Shown here in pieces: positions 41,641 to 49,999 of a stretch of DNA of 64,000 nt (position 1 is the stretch's first letter; the number at the start of each line of letters is the position of its first letter). Under the pieces are notes generated by a model. That model saw only the letters and a list, made by a program, of their open reading frames with translations, was not told where the DNA came from and did not search any database. The translations under genes were made by a program, and so were the position numbers. Origin of the DNA: CAYNJG01 sp964397295 (GTDB taxonomy: Bacteria > Planctomycetota > Planctomycetia > Pirellulales > Pirellulaceae); contig CAYNJG010000001.1 of assembly GCA_964397295.1 (NCBI GenBank), forward strand, positions 1 to 64,000, read 5' to 3'.

Positions 41641-44399
41641 TGGACGTTTTTTCATTCGTTACTGAACTTAGTCCGGTGCTAAGCCAACAGATTACGTGGC
41701 TCATCCTGCACTCACTTTGGCAAGCCGCGTTGGTGGCGGCCGCAGTTTTTTTGATCAATACGCTTTTGTGGAAGAACTCCGCAAGACTCCGATACACGGT
41801 AGCCGTATCTGGACTGTTGCTGATTCTTTGCGGCGTCTTTCTTACTTGGCGGATCATGGAAATAGAACCTACCAACGTCGCCGTTGACGCTGCGCCGCTC
41901 CCTCTCGCGACTAACACCGAATCAATTCCTGCGATATTTGAACCTGAACTGCCTGCCGTTGAGTCAGAATCCGTTGTCTCGCTGGTTTCTATCGTCGGAT
42001 TGTGGGCGCCGTACGCGAGTTCGGTTTATGTCATCGGAGTTGCGTTGATGCTGCTCCGGCTTGCTATTTCTGCCATCGGTGTTGGTCGATTGCGCGTCGC
42101 ATCGAAGCTAGTAAATGATCAAGTCGCAGTCCAAGCCGAACAACTGGTGCAACGGATTGGCATTCGAGTCAGACCGTCGTTGAAAACATGCGAACGTGTG
42201 CTGGTACCAATAGTCACTGGTGTCATCAAGCCAACGATTCTGCTGCCGACATTTGCCATATCTGGAATGACGCAGCCGGAACTCGATGCAATACTCTTGC
42301 ACGAGCTAGCGCACATCCGTCGCGGTGACCTACTCGTCAATTTGATGCAACGGATTGCGGAGTCGTTCTTATTTTTTCATCCGGCGATTTGGTACGTCAG
42401 CCGTGTCATAACGAACGAACGGGAAAACTGCTGCGACGACATCGTGCTTGGCCGATACAGCCAAGAGACTTACGCCAGTGCATTGATTCGCTTGGCGGAG
42501 TCTTGCACCGATAAGGATATGGCGCCGATCGCCAGCTTGGCCGCAACCGGTGCGAGTTCATCGCAGCTCAAACGACGAGTTGAACGCATTTTAGGTATAA
42601 AGCGCGCGCCTCGAGTTCGTCCGAACCTTGGTGTAGTTCTCGCCTGTCTTGTCGCAATCGCCATTGGATCCGTTCATCTGCGCGCGCAAACGGAGGACAG
42701 CAAATCGACAAACGCTGACTTGAGTGTTCGAGCTCCGCTGGTAATACGCTTCGATAAAACCGGCAAGGTTTCCGATTTCACAATCTACAACGTGGACGAA
42801 GACATGCCTGAGCGTGCACAACGAGATCGTTTTCACTCGATCTTGCAAGAGTTGCAGAGTGATGAAAGCGTGTTGATCAACTTGACCCGCATTCGGCGAC
42901 GACCAAATGGAAAGCTGTCGATGACTGTCGAAGGCAATAATTTGGAAACAGAAGCGATTCAAGCAGCAATTCGTCACGCCGACCTGGACGATATAGCCGC
43001 TTTGAAAAGGAACGCAAAAGAGAAGCTGGACCTAGCTGGTTCTCAGGCTCAGCAACAACGGAACAATGAACAATTGAGAATCGAATCAAACGGTCGTTCC
43101 AAGGTTGATGATTTGCGGCCTCATCCGGCCCGATCAATTGTCCAACATAGTTTTGACAAGCTTCGAGCCAACTTAGACAACGCGAGTCGCAGAGTAAAAA
43201 TTGAAGCATTGGTCGCGCAGGAACAACGCAACTTAGATGGTCCAGTGCGCATCGAATTCGTTGACGATTCCGATGTTTTCGTTGTCCGAGGAAAAAAAGA
43301 GGATGTTGATCACATCATGAAATCGATTGAACTGAGTGGGATTAATGACGCAAAAACCACTGAGAATCAGAACAAGAAGTCGAGTAAGTCCGAACACAAA
43401 CTTAGTGCCAAGTTTGGTAGCGACGGACAACGAGGCTACTACGTCTACGATCTGAAAAACGTGGTTGCGGTACAAGCTGCAAAAGAACTGCGCACTCTCC
43501 TGCAGCGGCGTGATAACGACATAACGGTCGATACGAGAACGAATGGAATTGTCATATCGGACAACGTCTCACGCGACGAGCTTTCTGTTATTCGGAAAAC
43601 GCTCGAGAAAATGGATCGACTAGCGGAGGGCACCACGATCTTGAGGGCGTATGATGCGCTATGCGAGCCAACCCTCAAAGCAATGTTCGAAGGCGTAGAT
43701 CAGATTCGCTTTCGGAACGACGTTCGTCGTCAAGACATCATTATGGTTGATGCACCGTTGAGTGCGCACCAGCAAATTAACGCGGCGCTGGAAGAGATGG
43801 GAAAGCCAGTCGAATTCTCACCTGACCTCCTGGGGCAAATGGTAAAAGGTAAGACCCTCTACAAACAACACTGCGTTCATTGCCATGGAACCAACGGCAA
43901 TGGAGACGGTCCACAGGCAAAGTTCCTCAATCCGGCGCCGAGACGGTTCGCCAGCCTTCACTATTCGAAAGTACGGATGGGAACTGCTGACGCGAGGCAG
44001 GATTTGGAAGCACTACTGCGATCTGGCATCAAGGGAACTGCAATGCCATCGTTCAAGCAGCTAACTCAACAAGAAAGATCATCTCTCGCTGCATATGCTG
44101 AATTTCTAGCACTTCGGGCCCGGTATAGTAAAGCTCGTCGACGCCGCCTCAAAAAAGAACGGAGTTCTGATGTTCTTGAGACGGACGTCATTAAAAAAAA
44201 TGGCCCCGAAGGTGCGCTTCGTTTTCCCATCGACATAGAACGTGCCATGATGGGTGATGCCGTTGGCGAGATAAGAACGCGAAGCGGATGGTCGCCAAAT
44301 CCGCAAGAATTCGAAATTGATAACAATCCAAAGACTGTTCCTGAATATATCGAAAAAGGAATGCAAATCGACGCGTTAGAGCGAGACGGAAGGTTCTAA
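41640..44399 (+). CDS. M56 (BlaR1-like) protease with secretin-like and cytochrome c domains
   Basis: 919 residues from the ATG at 41640, which overlaps the blaI TGA by one base (a GTG one codon earlier is possible). The first 330 residues are M56: membrane helices at about 10-35, 40-65, 110-135 and near 335, and the zinc motif HELAH at 221-225. About 360-560 is charged and unlike BlaR1. About 590-650 resembles a short secretin-like/N0 domain (VYDLKNVVAVQAAKELRTL). About 725-830 is a class I cytochrome c: heme motif CVHCH at 745-749 and a possible axial Met in AMPSFKQL. In BlaR1 the outer part is a penicillin-binding sensor; here a heme domain replaces it. I infer a redox- or heme-sensing protease for the BlaI partner. 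Topology of the heme domain is not proven. Confidence 0.8.
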   Translation: MDVFSFVTELSPVLSQQITWLILHSLWQAALVAAAVFLINTLLWKNSARLRYTVAVSGLLLILCGVFLTWRIMEIEPTNVAVDAAPLPLATNTESIPAIFEPELPAVESESVVSLVSIVGLWAPYASSVYVIGVALMLLRLAISAIGVGRLRVASKLVNDQVAVQAEQLVQRIGIRVRPSLKTCERVLVPIVTGVIKPTILLPTFAISGMTQPELDAILLHELAHIRRGDLLVNLMQRIAESFLFFHPAIWYVSRVITNERENCCDDIVLGRYSQETYASALIRLAESCTDKDMAPIASLAATGASSSQLKRRVERILGIKRAPRVRPNLGVVLACLVAIAIGSVHLRAQTEDSKSTNADLSVRAPLVIRFDKTGKVSDFTIYNVDEDMPERAQRDRFHSILQELQSDESVLINLTRIRRRPNGKLSMTVEGNNLETEAIQAAIRHADLDDIAALKRNAKEKLDLAGSQAQQQRNNEQLRIESNGRSKVDDLRPHPARSIVQHSFDKLRANLDNASRRVKIEALVAQEQRNLDGPVRIEFVDDSDVFVVRGKKEDVDHIMKSIELSGINDAKTTENQNKKSSKSEHKLSAKFGSDGQRGYYVYDLKNVVAVQAAKELRTLLQRRDNDITVDTRTNGIVISDNVSRDELSVIRKTLEKMDRLAEGTTILRAYDALCEPTLKAMFEGVDQIRFRNDVRRQDIIMVDAPLSAHQQINAALEEMGKPVEFSPDLLGQMVKGKTLYKQHCVHCHGTNGNGDGPQAKFLNPAPRRFASLHYSKVRMGTADARQDLEALLRSGIKGTAMPSFKQLTQQERSSLAAYAEFLALRARYSKARRRRLKKERSSDVLETDVIKKNGPEGALRFPIDIERAMMGDAVGEIRTRSGWSPNPQEFEIDNNPKTVPEYIEKGMQIDALERDGRF

Positions 44400-44411
44400 G
44401 CACTCACGACG

Positions 44412-45536
44412 CTATGTACCTGATTCCAGCAGCCGCTGACTCGCTGCAGCTTCAAGGCTTTGTTTGATCTCGCCGTGCATCTGACCTTCTGGAACGACAA
44501 CGCCGCAGCTAACCACGAATTGCAAAGCTTGTTCGATTGGAATATCGAGGTCGATTGTCTCGCTCTTGCGAACGGAGATTGTGAAACCTGTTCCAGGTAC
44601 CGGTGAAGTCGGCATCAATACACTGACCACTTCTTCGTCTGCAGCGCCGCGGATGGTTAGAAGGCTTTCGCCTGTTACGAAACCGACGGACCACATTCCC
44701 TTGCGTGGATACTCGACCGCGACGACGCGCTGGAAATCGATGTCGCTTTCACCTACGAAGAAATCGGTGACTTGTTTCACCGAGTTATAAACGGTGCGAA
44801 TGATCGGTAGCTGATCAATGATCGCTTCCATCGACTTCCATAGAATCCGACCGACACCAGCCGCGAGGAACTTACCCAACAAGTACATCAGCAAAATAAA
44901 GCCGGCAAAGAAAACCGGGATCACGACACCCTTACGCAAAACACGATGCTCGACGTAGTAGTTGTAGTACCCTTTGCCACTGGTATTGGTCAATGCGATA
45001 CCTGATGAAGCAACTTGCTCGTGGACTTGATCGCGGATGTTGGCTGGAATCCACTCGCCGTTGTTGATCTTTACGTAGACCTTGCCTTCGTACGGAACGC
45101 TGGGTTCCGGTGCGAGGTTGTTGGCCGGTCGCTGTTGCGTCGCAGACAACTGCGTGCCCCAACGTGCTTCTTCAAGTCGTTCGATAGCCTCGGTTAGACG
45201 CGATACCTGCTCGGCAAGCTCTGAGCTTTCTCCATTCGTTTCAGGCGGCACATTCGCCTGCTCGTTTGCCTGTCGCTCGATCTGCTCCTTTTTTCGTTTC
45301 GACTGATACGCCTCTTCGACCGCCACTTGATCAGTAGCATTCATGACCCACACGATCCCTTGCCGGGAAAGCCATTCGACGGGACTAAGGACGAACTTCT
45401 GAACCGAGTTTCCAATCCAAAGTAAGATCAGAATCGTTAGCAGGGGCGGCAAGATAACGCCAAAGCCGCGAAATACCGCGCGCCGAAACGGCTGCAGGTT
45501 ATAAGTTCCGCCAGTTTTTTCGGGCAAGTCATTCAT
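44412..45536 (-). CDS. DUF502 membrane protein
   Basis: 374 residues, longer than many DUF502 proteins because of a charged insert at about 80-165 that includes an E/R-rich coiled coil. Membrane helices lie at about 25-45 and 205-230. The family core follows with SMEAIIDQLPIIRTVYNSVKQVTDFF and VVAVEYPRKGMWSVGFVTGE. The function of the family is unknown; it is found in many bacteria and may affect membrane permeability. It is downstream of comF on the same strand, separated by 34 bases. Confidence 0.85.
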   Translation of the reverse strand: MNDLPEKTGGTYNLQPFRRAVFRGFGVILPPLLTILILLWIGNSVQKFVLSPVEWLSRQGIVWVMNATDQVAVEEAYQSKRKKEQIERQANEQANVPPETNGESSELAEQVSRLTEAIERLEEARWGTQLSATQQRPANNLAPEPSVPYEGKVYVKINNGEWIPANIRDQVHEQVASSGIALTNTSGKGYYNYYVEHRVLRKGVVIPVFFAGFILLMYLLGKFLAAGVGRILWKSMEAIIDQLPIIRTVYNSVKQVTDFFVGESDIDFQRVVAVEYPRKGMWSVGFVTGESLLTIRGAADEEVVSVLMPTSPVPGTGFTISVRKSETIDLDIPIEQALQFVVSCGVVVPEGQMHGEIKQSLEAAASQRLLESGT

Positions 45537-45570
45537 GGAGTCGTTCAGTTCCTTCGTCCTTCATTCCGTC

Positions 45571-46326
45571 TTATTGCATTTTTTTCGCGCGACCGATCAC
45601 CGCGAGAGCTACCCGTTCTGCGCCCGCCCGCTTTAGGGCACGGGAAATCTCGTGAGCCGTCGCACCAGTTGTGAGTATGTCGTCAACAACCAGGATTCTC
45701 GAATCCCTAATTTCATAGTTCGTCGATACACTCCAAGCTTTACGCACGTTCCGCCGCCGTTGTTCCGGCGACAGCATGCTCTGCTTGCTAATTCTACGAC
45801 GACAGACCAACAAGTCAGCTGCCTGCTGCAGATTTGCTTGCTCGGCCAAACCTTCCATAACTACTTCAGGGCTATTTATGCCCGTAATTAGCCGCTTAAA
45901 CCAGTGTTTTGGAACGCAGGCCACCAAATCAAATTGATCCACGCAACCGATGCAATCCAAATACCAGGCCAAGTGTCGCCCTAATGCGAACGCCAAAGAT
46001 TGCCCAGCATCGTATTTCATTCGCACGACACTTTCGCGAACGACACCGGCGTAGGCGCCCAGAGCAACTACTTGATCGAACGCAAACGTCTGGTTTCGAC
46101 ATTCGCGACACCCCAATTCGTTTTCAAGCTCGGCTCCACACCGGTCGCATGCAGTTCGATTGGGCGTAAACATCGGTCGGCAGGATAAGCACAGCTGCGG
46201 CTGGATTGCCTCAACATCCAACGCGTCACCGCAATGTGCACAACTTGGCGGTAGCACCAAAGCCAGTCCACTTTCGCCCCATTGTCGAATCCGTCGGAGT
46301 TGTTTTTGTAGAAGCTTTGGCGCCAA
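45571..46326 (-). CDS. ComF-family phosphoribosyltransferase-like protein
   Basis: 251 residues. The N-terminal part has CxxC knuckles, CAHC, CLSC, CDRC and CREC, in line with the double zinc-binding domain of ComF. The C-terminal half carries the phosphoribosyltransferase motif RILVVDDILTTGAT (about 210-223). In naturally competent bacteria ComF helps take up DNA. The start is a TTG at 46324-46326 with no in-frame ATG near. It diverges from the LptF/G gene. No other competence genes are in the window. Confidence 0.9.
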   Translation of the reverse strand: MAPKLLQKQLRRIRQWGESGLALVLPPSCAHCGDALDVEAIQPQLCLSCRPMFTPNRTACDRCGAELENELGCRECRNQTFAFDQVVALGAYAGVVRESVVRMKYDAGQSLAFALGRHLAWYLDCIGCVDQFDLVACVPKHWFKRLITGINSPEVVMEGLAEQANLQQAADLLVCRRRISKQSMLSPEQRRRNVRKAWSVSTNYEIRDSRILVVDDILTTGATAHEISRALKRAGAERVALAVIGRAKKMQ

Positions 46327-46531
46327 CAGTTTTCCTTCGTCCTATTTTCCTCTTGCGAATTGCCGGCAGGGAGGTCGCATTGAGACCTTCAATTCCAATC
46401 CAAAATTAGATCATGCATCGACGCCAGCAGCTAGCAGTCCAAACTTTTCGAGTCGTCGTTCCGACCTCAATTCGTTAAGTTTCGTAGCAATTGGATGGTC
46501 GAAACTTAGAAACGAGAATCTGACGGACTGC

Positions 46532-47662
46532 ATGAAACGCATTGACCGCTACATCTTTGTTGAATTCGTGCGTGTGTTTTGCATTTGCTTTGTCACGTTC
46601 CTGGGCATTTTTGTCGTTGCGGATTTCGTCAATCACTTTGACGAGCTAGTCCGTCATGCCAAGTCTCACGGCGGCATGGGACAGGTACTATGGGAGTACT
46701 ACGGCGCCAAAGTGCCGTGGTTCTTCGACTTCATTGGCCGCATCGTTGGTCTTGTCGCTGCGGTTTTCGCGGCAACTTCTCTTCAGCGGAACAACGAAAT
46801 GGCAGCCATGATGGCCGCTGGCATTTCTCGCTGGCGAATTGTAAAGCCGTTAGTGTTCGCCGTCGGTCTTGTTGCCGTGTTGGGCGTGTTGAATCGCGAA
46901 CTGCTTATTCCGAAACTCGGCGAACGCATTTTCGCGGACGCTCGAAATCTGGCCGGAGATAAGAGCGAAGAGATTCATCCGCAATACGACCACGCGACCG
47001 GAATATTCATGGAAGGCGAATCAATCGTGACCGCAACCAAAGCGATCACTAAGCCAACGTTTCATTTGCCCAATGACTTGGCGCCACGCGGAACAGTAAT
47101 CGTGGCGGAAGAGGCAATGCGAATTCCTCGCGAGGGCAATCGTCCAGCGGGGTTTCTGATGTCGGGTGTCGACAAAGAAAAAACAGGCATCAACCAAACG
47201 GTGGTGAAGAACGAAACGCTGGTTGTCGCTCATCCGAGCGATGTCGAGTGGCTGAAAGAAGATCAACTCTATGTTGTCACCGACTTACCGTTCGATCAGT
47301 TGCGTAGCAATGGAAACTGGAAACAATGCGCATCCACATTGAACCTGATCAACGTCGCCCGGAACGATAGCCTCGATACGGGAGCGGACGTCAGTGTCGC
47401 GATCCATTCACGAATTCTCCAACCGGTCGTCGACATGCTGTTGCTTTTCCTAGGGTTGCCAGTCGTTTTGTCACGCGAGTCACGGAACGCGTTTATCGCG
47501 GTCGGATCGTGCATGTTGGTGGTTACCGTTTTCGTCGTTAGTGTGCTCGGCCTGCAAAGTTTAGGATCGAGCTATTTGATTGCGCCGAGCCTCGCAGCGT
47601 GGCTGCCCGTTTTGATCTTCGTACCGATTGCGTTTCTGATGAGCGGCCCGCTGCACCGTTAG
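46532..47662 (+). CDS. LptF/LptG-family lipopolysaccharide export permease
   Basis: 376 residues from the ATG at 46532. Upstream in-frame sequence lies inside the comF gene and looks like noise. The opening MKRIDRYIFVEFVRVF is the family start. Three helices near the N-terminus (about 15-35, 60-80, 100-120) and three near the end (about 292-310, 320-340, 350-370) surround a periplasmic beta-jellyroll. LptF and LptG form the membrane part of the LPS transporter. Only one of the pair is present here; the other must be elsewhere if the system is complete. Confidence 0.9.
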   Translation: MKRIDRYIFVEFVRVFCICFVTFLGIFVVADFVNHFDELVRHAKSHGGMGQVLWEYYGAKVPWFFDFIGRIVGLVAAVFAATSLQRNNEMAAMMAAGISRWRIVKPLVFAVGLVAVLGVLNRELLIPKLGERIFADARNLAGDKSEEIHPQYDHATGIFMEGESIVTATKAITKPTFHLPNDLAPRGTVIVAEEAMRIPREGNRPAGFLMSGVDKEKTGINQTVVKNETLVVAHPSDVEWLKEDQLYVVTDLPFDQLRSNGNWKQCASTLNLINVARNDSLDTGADVSVAIHSRILQPVVDMLLLFLGLPVVLSRESRNAFIAVGSCMLVVTVFVVSVLGLQSLGSSYLIAPSLAAWLPVLIFVPIAFLMSGPLHR

Positions 47663-47680
47663 CACGTCCGCTGAATCGCA

Positions 47681-48376
47681 TCAATCTAGCTCGTACATCA
47701 CAGTAACGCTCGCCGTAACTTCCTGTTCGCCGGTCGCGATGGGTACAGAGCTGGCCATTTCCGCCATGGCCATGCGTGCGCGCGGCATCGGGCTCGGCGA
47801 TCGAATTCCTTGTTCGCTAATCGAAATCACTTTGCCGACTTTCGTGCCCGTCGCCGCTGCGTACAAGTCGGCGCGAGATCGAGCATCTTTGACTGCCAGC
47901 CTCCGAGCTTCATTGGTTAATTCGTCTGCGGTGTCAATACCGAACCGCACGCCGGATATTTGATTGCTGCCTCCTTGAACAAGAGCGTCGAGGATCTCCC
48001 CTAGCCCTTTTAGGTCTCGAACTCTCACACTCACATTGTTCGAAACTCGATACCCACTGATCTTATTTACTTTTTTCTTCCCGAGCGTTGACGCCTCACG
48101 AACGTACTCGGGGTAGACGCTAAAGCCGGACGTTTGAATGTCTTTGTCGGCAATGTTCTTGTTCTTCAGGACTTGTATCAGCTTTTCCATCTGCTGGTTG
48201 TTCATTTGCAAAGCTTCTTGGGCCGTTTTCGAGACAGACACGACACCAGAGCTGATCGTTGCCATGTCTGGCGGGCTGCCGGCTTTGCCAACGCCGCTGA
48301 CAGTGATCGTCCGAGGTAATTCTTCCGCGAGGGTAGTCGAGCAAACGAGCAACACAAAAACAAGAGCTTTGGCCAT
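47681..48376 (-). CDS. SIMPL domain (DUF541) exported protein
   Basis: 231 residues from the ATG at 48376, which starts a signal peptide (ALVFVLLVCSTTLAEE). A longer frame upstream adds 26 residues unlike a signal. The DUF541/SIMPL core is TITVSGVGKAGSPPDMATISSGVV, followed by TSGFSVYPEY and GYRVSNNVSVRVRDL. Related proteins lie in the periplasm and have been linked to oxidative stress and to signalling in mammals; the role here is unknown. It converges with the LptF/G gene. Confidence 0.87.
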   Translation of the reverse strand: MAKALVFVLLVCSTTLAEELPRTITVSGVGKAGSPPDMATISSGVVSVSKTAQEALQMNNQQMEKLIQVLKNKNIADKDIQTSGFSVYPEYVREASTLGKKKVNKISGYRVSNNVSVRVRDLKGLGEILDALVQGGSNQISGVRFGIDTADELTNEARRLAVKDARSRADLYAAATGTKVGKVISISEQGIRSPSPMPRARMAMAEMASSVPIATGEQEVTASVTVMYELD

Positions 48377-48587
48377 GGGATTCTTCCACTGGATACGAGT
48401 ACGAAAACCGACTTGTTGAGACTTGGTAGGGATAACGAAAAGCCGTTTCAACAATCACTTCAAACTATAGAACATGCGAGCTTTTCACGCAGAGTTTACA
48501 AGACTTTGCTTTGTAAATCGTGTACGCTAGATGGACTCTGAAACGCTTTTATTGCGGCCTCCAGCGGACTTTTTTCAACGGTAAACC

Positions 48588-49964
48588 ATGTTGAATTTGA
48601 CTTCACGCGGACGAAGCCACACCTGTGATGGCACAACGCGTCGCGACTTTTTGCAAATCGGTACTTTGGGTGCGATTGGGTTGGGCTTGCCTCAATACCT
48701 CGCAGCCGCAGAACACGGTGCGGTTGATCCAGATAAAGACAAACGCTCGTGCATTATGATTTTCAATCTTGGTGCGCCCAGTCAGCTTGATACGTTCGAC
48801 ATGAAGCCGAACGCTCCGGCAGAAGTGCGTGGACCGTTTAAGGCCATTTCGACGAAGGGCGACTTTCAACTCTCCGAGATCTTGCCCAAGCACGCGGAAA
48901 TCGCCGACAAGTTTTCCATCGTGCGATCGTGTTACCACACGGCGGCAGCTGTACACGACGCGGGTTGGCAGATGTTGCAGACGGGTCGCCAATTCACCGG
49001 AGGTGTGAACTATCCTCACGCCGGCGCAGTGTTGCAATACATGCGAGGCCGACGCACGGACTTGCCGGCGCACGTTGTTTTGCCAGAGACGATGGGTCGC
49101 GGCGGCGGCAACTTGCCCAACGGCCAGTCCGGTGGGTTCCTCGGCAAAGCATTCGATCCATTCGCCCTAATGGCTGATCCCAGCAAAGAGAATTTCAAAG
49201 TCCCCGACTTGCTTCCGCCTTCGACACTTGGCGATGTACGAATTGATCGCCGTCGCCGAATGCGACAAGCAGTCGAAGCACGCATGAAAGAACTCGAAGC
49301 CACCGAATCTGCCACGATGCTGAACAAGAACTTCGAAGCGGCCTATCGTTTGATGAATAGTCCCGAAGCGCGTGAGGCATTCGATCTAACGAAAGAACCG
49401 AAAGCGGTACGTGAACGCTACGGTATCAATCGCTTCGGCCAATGCTGTTTGCTTGCCCGCAGATTGATCGAAGCTGGTGTGCGATTCGTGACCATCAACA
49501 CGTTCTTGACCGTTTTCGACGAGATCACGTGGGACATTCACGGCAGCAAACCGTTCACGACGATCGACGGCATGCGGAATATTGTCGCGCCGATGTACGA
49601 CCAAGCTTACTCGGCGTTGCTGACGGATTTGTTCGAACGAGGCATGCTCGACGACACGATGGTTTGCGGACTTGCTGAGTTCGGCCGCACGCCAAAAGTG
49701 AATCCCGCCGGCGGTCGCGATCATTGGCCACAGTGTTTCTCGTGTACGTTCGCCGGTGGCGGTGTCCAAGGCGGTCGCGCAATTGGCGCCAGTGATCCTA
49801 TCGGAGCGGTGCCGGCAGACCGACCAACCGCGCCGGGCGAAGTTGTCGCGACGATTTTCAAAAGTTTGGGACTCGATTTGCACGCTGAGATGCCCGGTCC
49901 CGGCGGCCGACCGTTCCCGCTGGTTGACTTTGGAGTTCGGGAAATCAAAGAACTCTTTGCGTAA
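48588..49964 (+). CDS. DUF1501 family protein
   Basis: 458 residues. A Tat-like signal (TRRDFLQIGTLGAIGLGLP, about 17-35) is followed by SCIMIFNLGAPSQLDTFDMKP, the family opening, and later YGINRFGQCCLLARRLIEAG and VCGLAEFGRTPKVN. It starts the second planctomycete module, 35 bases ahead of the DUF1549/DUF1553 gene. In the first module DUF1501 is downstream instead. The activity of the family is unknown; the fold is sulfatase-like. Confidence 0.9.
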   Translation: MLNLTSRGRSHTCDGTTRRDFLQIGTLGAIGLGLPQYLAAAEHGAVDPDKDKRSCIMIFNLGAPSQLDTFDMKPNAPAEVRGPFKAISTKGDFQLSEILPKHAEIADKFSIVRSCYHTAAAVHDAGWQMLQTGRQFTGGVNYPHAGAVLQYMRGRRTDLPAHVVLPETMGRGGGNLPNGQSGGFLGKAFDPFALMADPSKENFKVPDLLPPSTLGDVRIDRRRRMRQAVEARMKELEATESATMLNKNFEAAYRLMNSPEAREAFDLTKEPKAVRERYGINRFGQCCLLARRLIEAGVRFVTINTFLTVFDEITWDIHGSKPFTTIDGMRNIVAPMYDQAYSALLTDLFERGMLDDTMVCGLAEFGRTPKVNPAGGRDHWPQCFSCTFAGGGVQGGRAIGASDPIGAVPADRPTAPGEVVATIFKSLGLDLHAEMPGPGGRPFPLVDFGVREIKELFA

Positions 49965-49999
49965 CCTGGTTCTCGCTTACATTTTTTTGAGATGCTTTC

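Noticed and set aside
46160..46531. An N-terminal extension of the LptF/G protein
   Set aside because: The added residues lie in the comF gene region and look like noise; the ATG at 46532 gives the exact family start.
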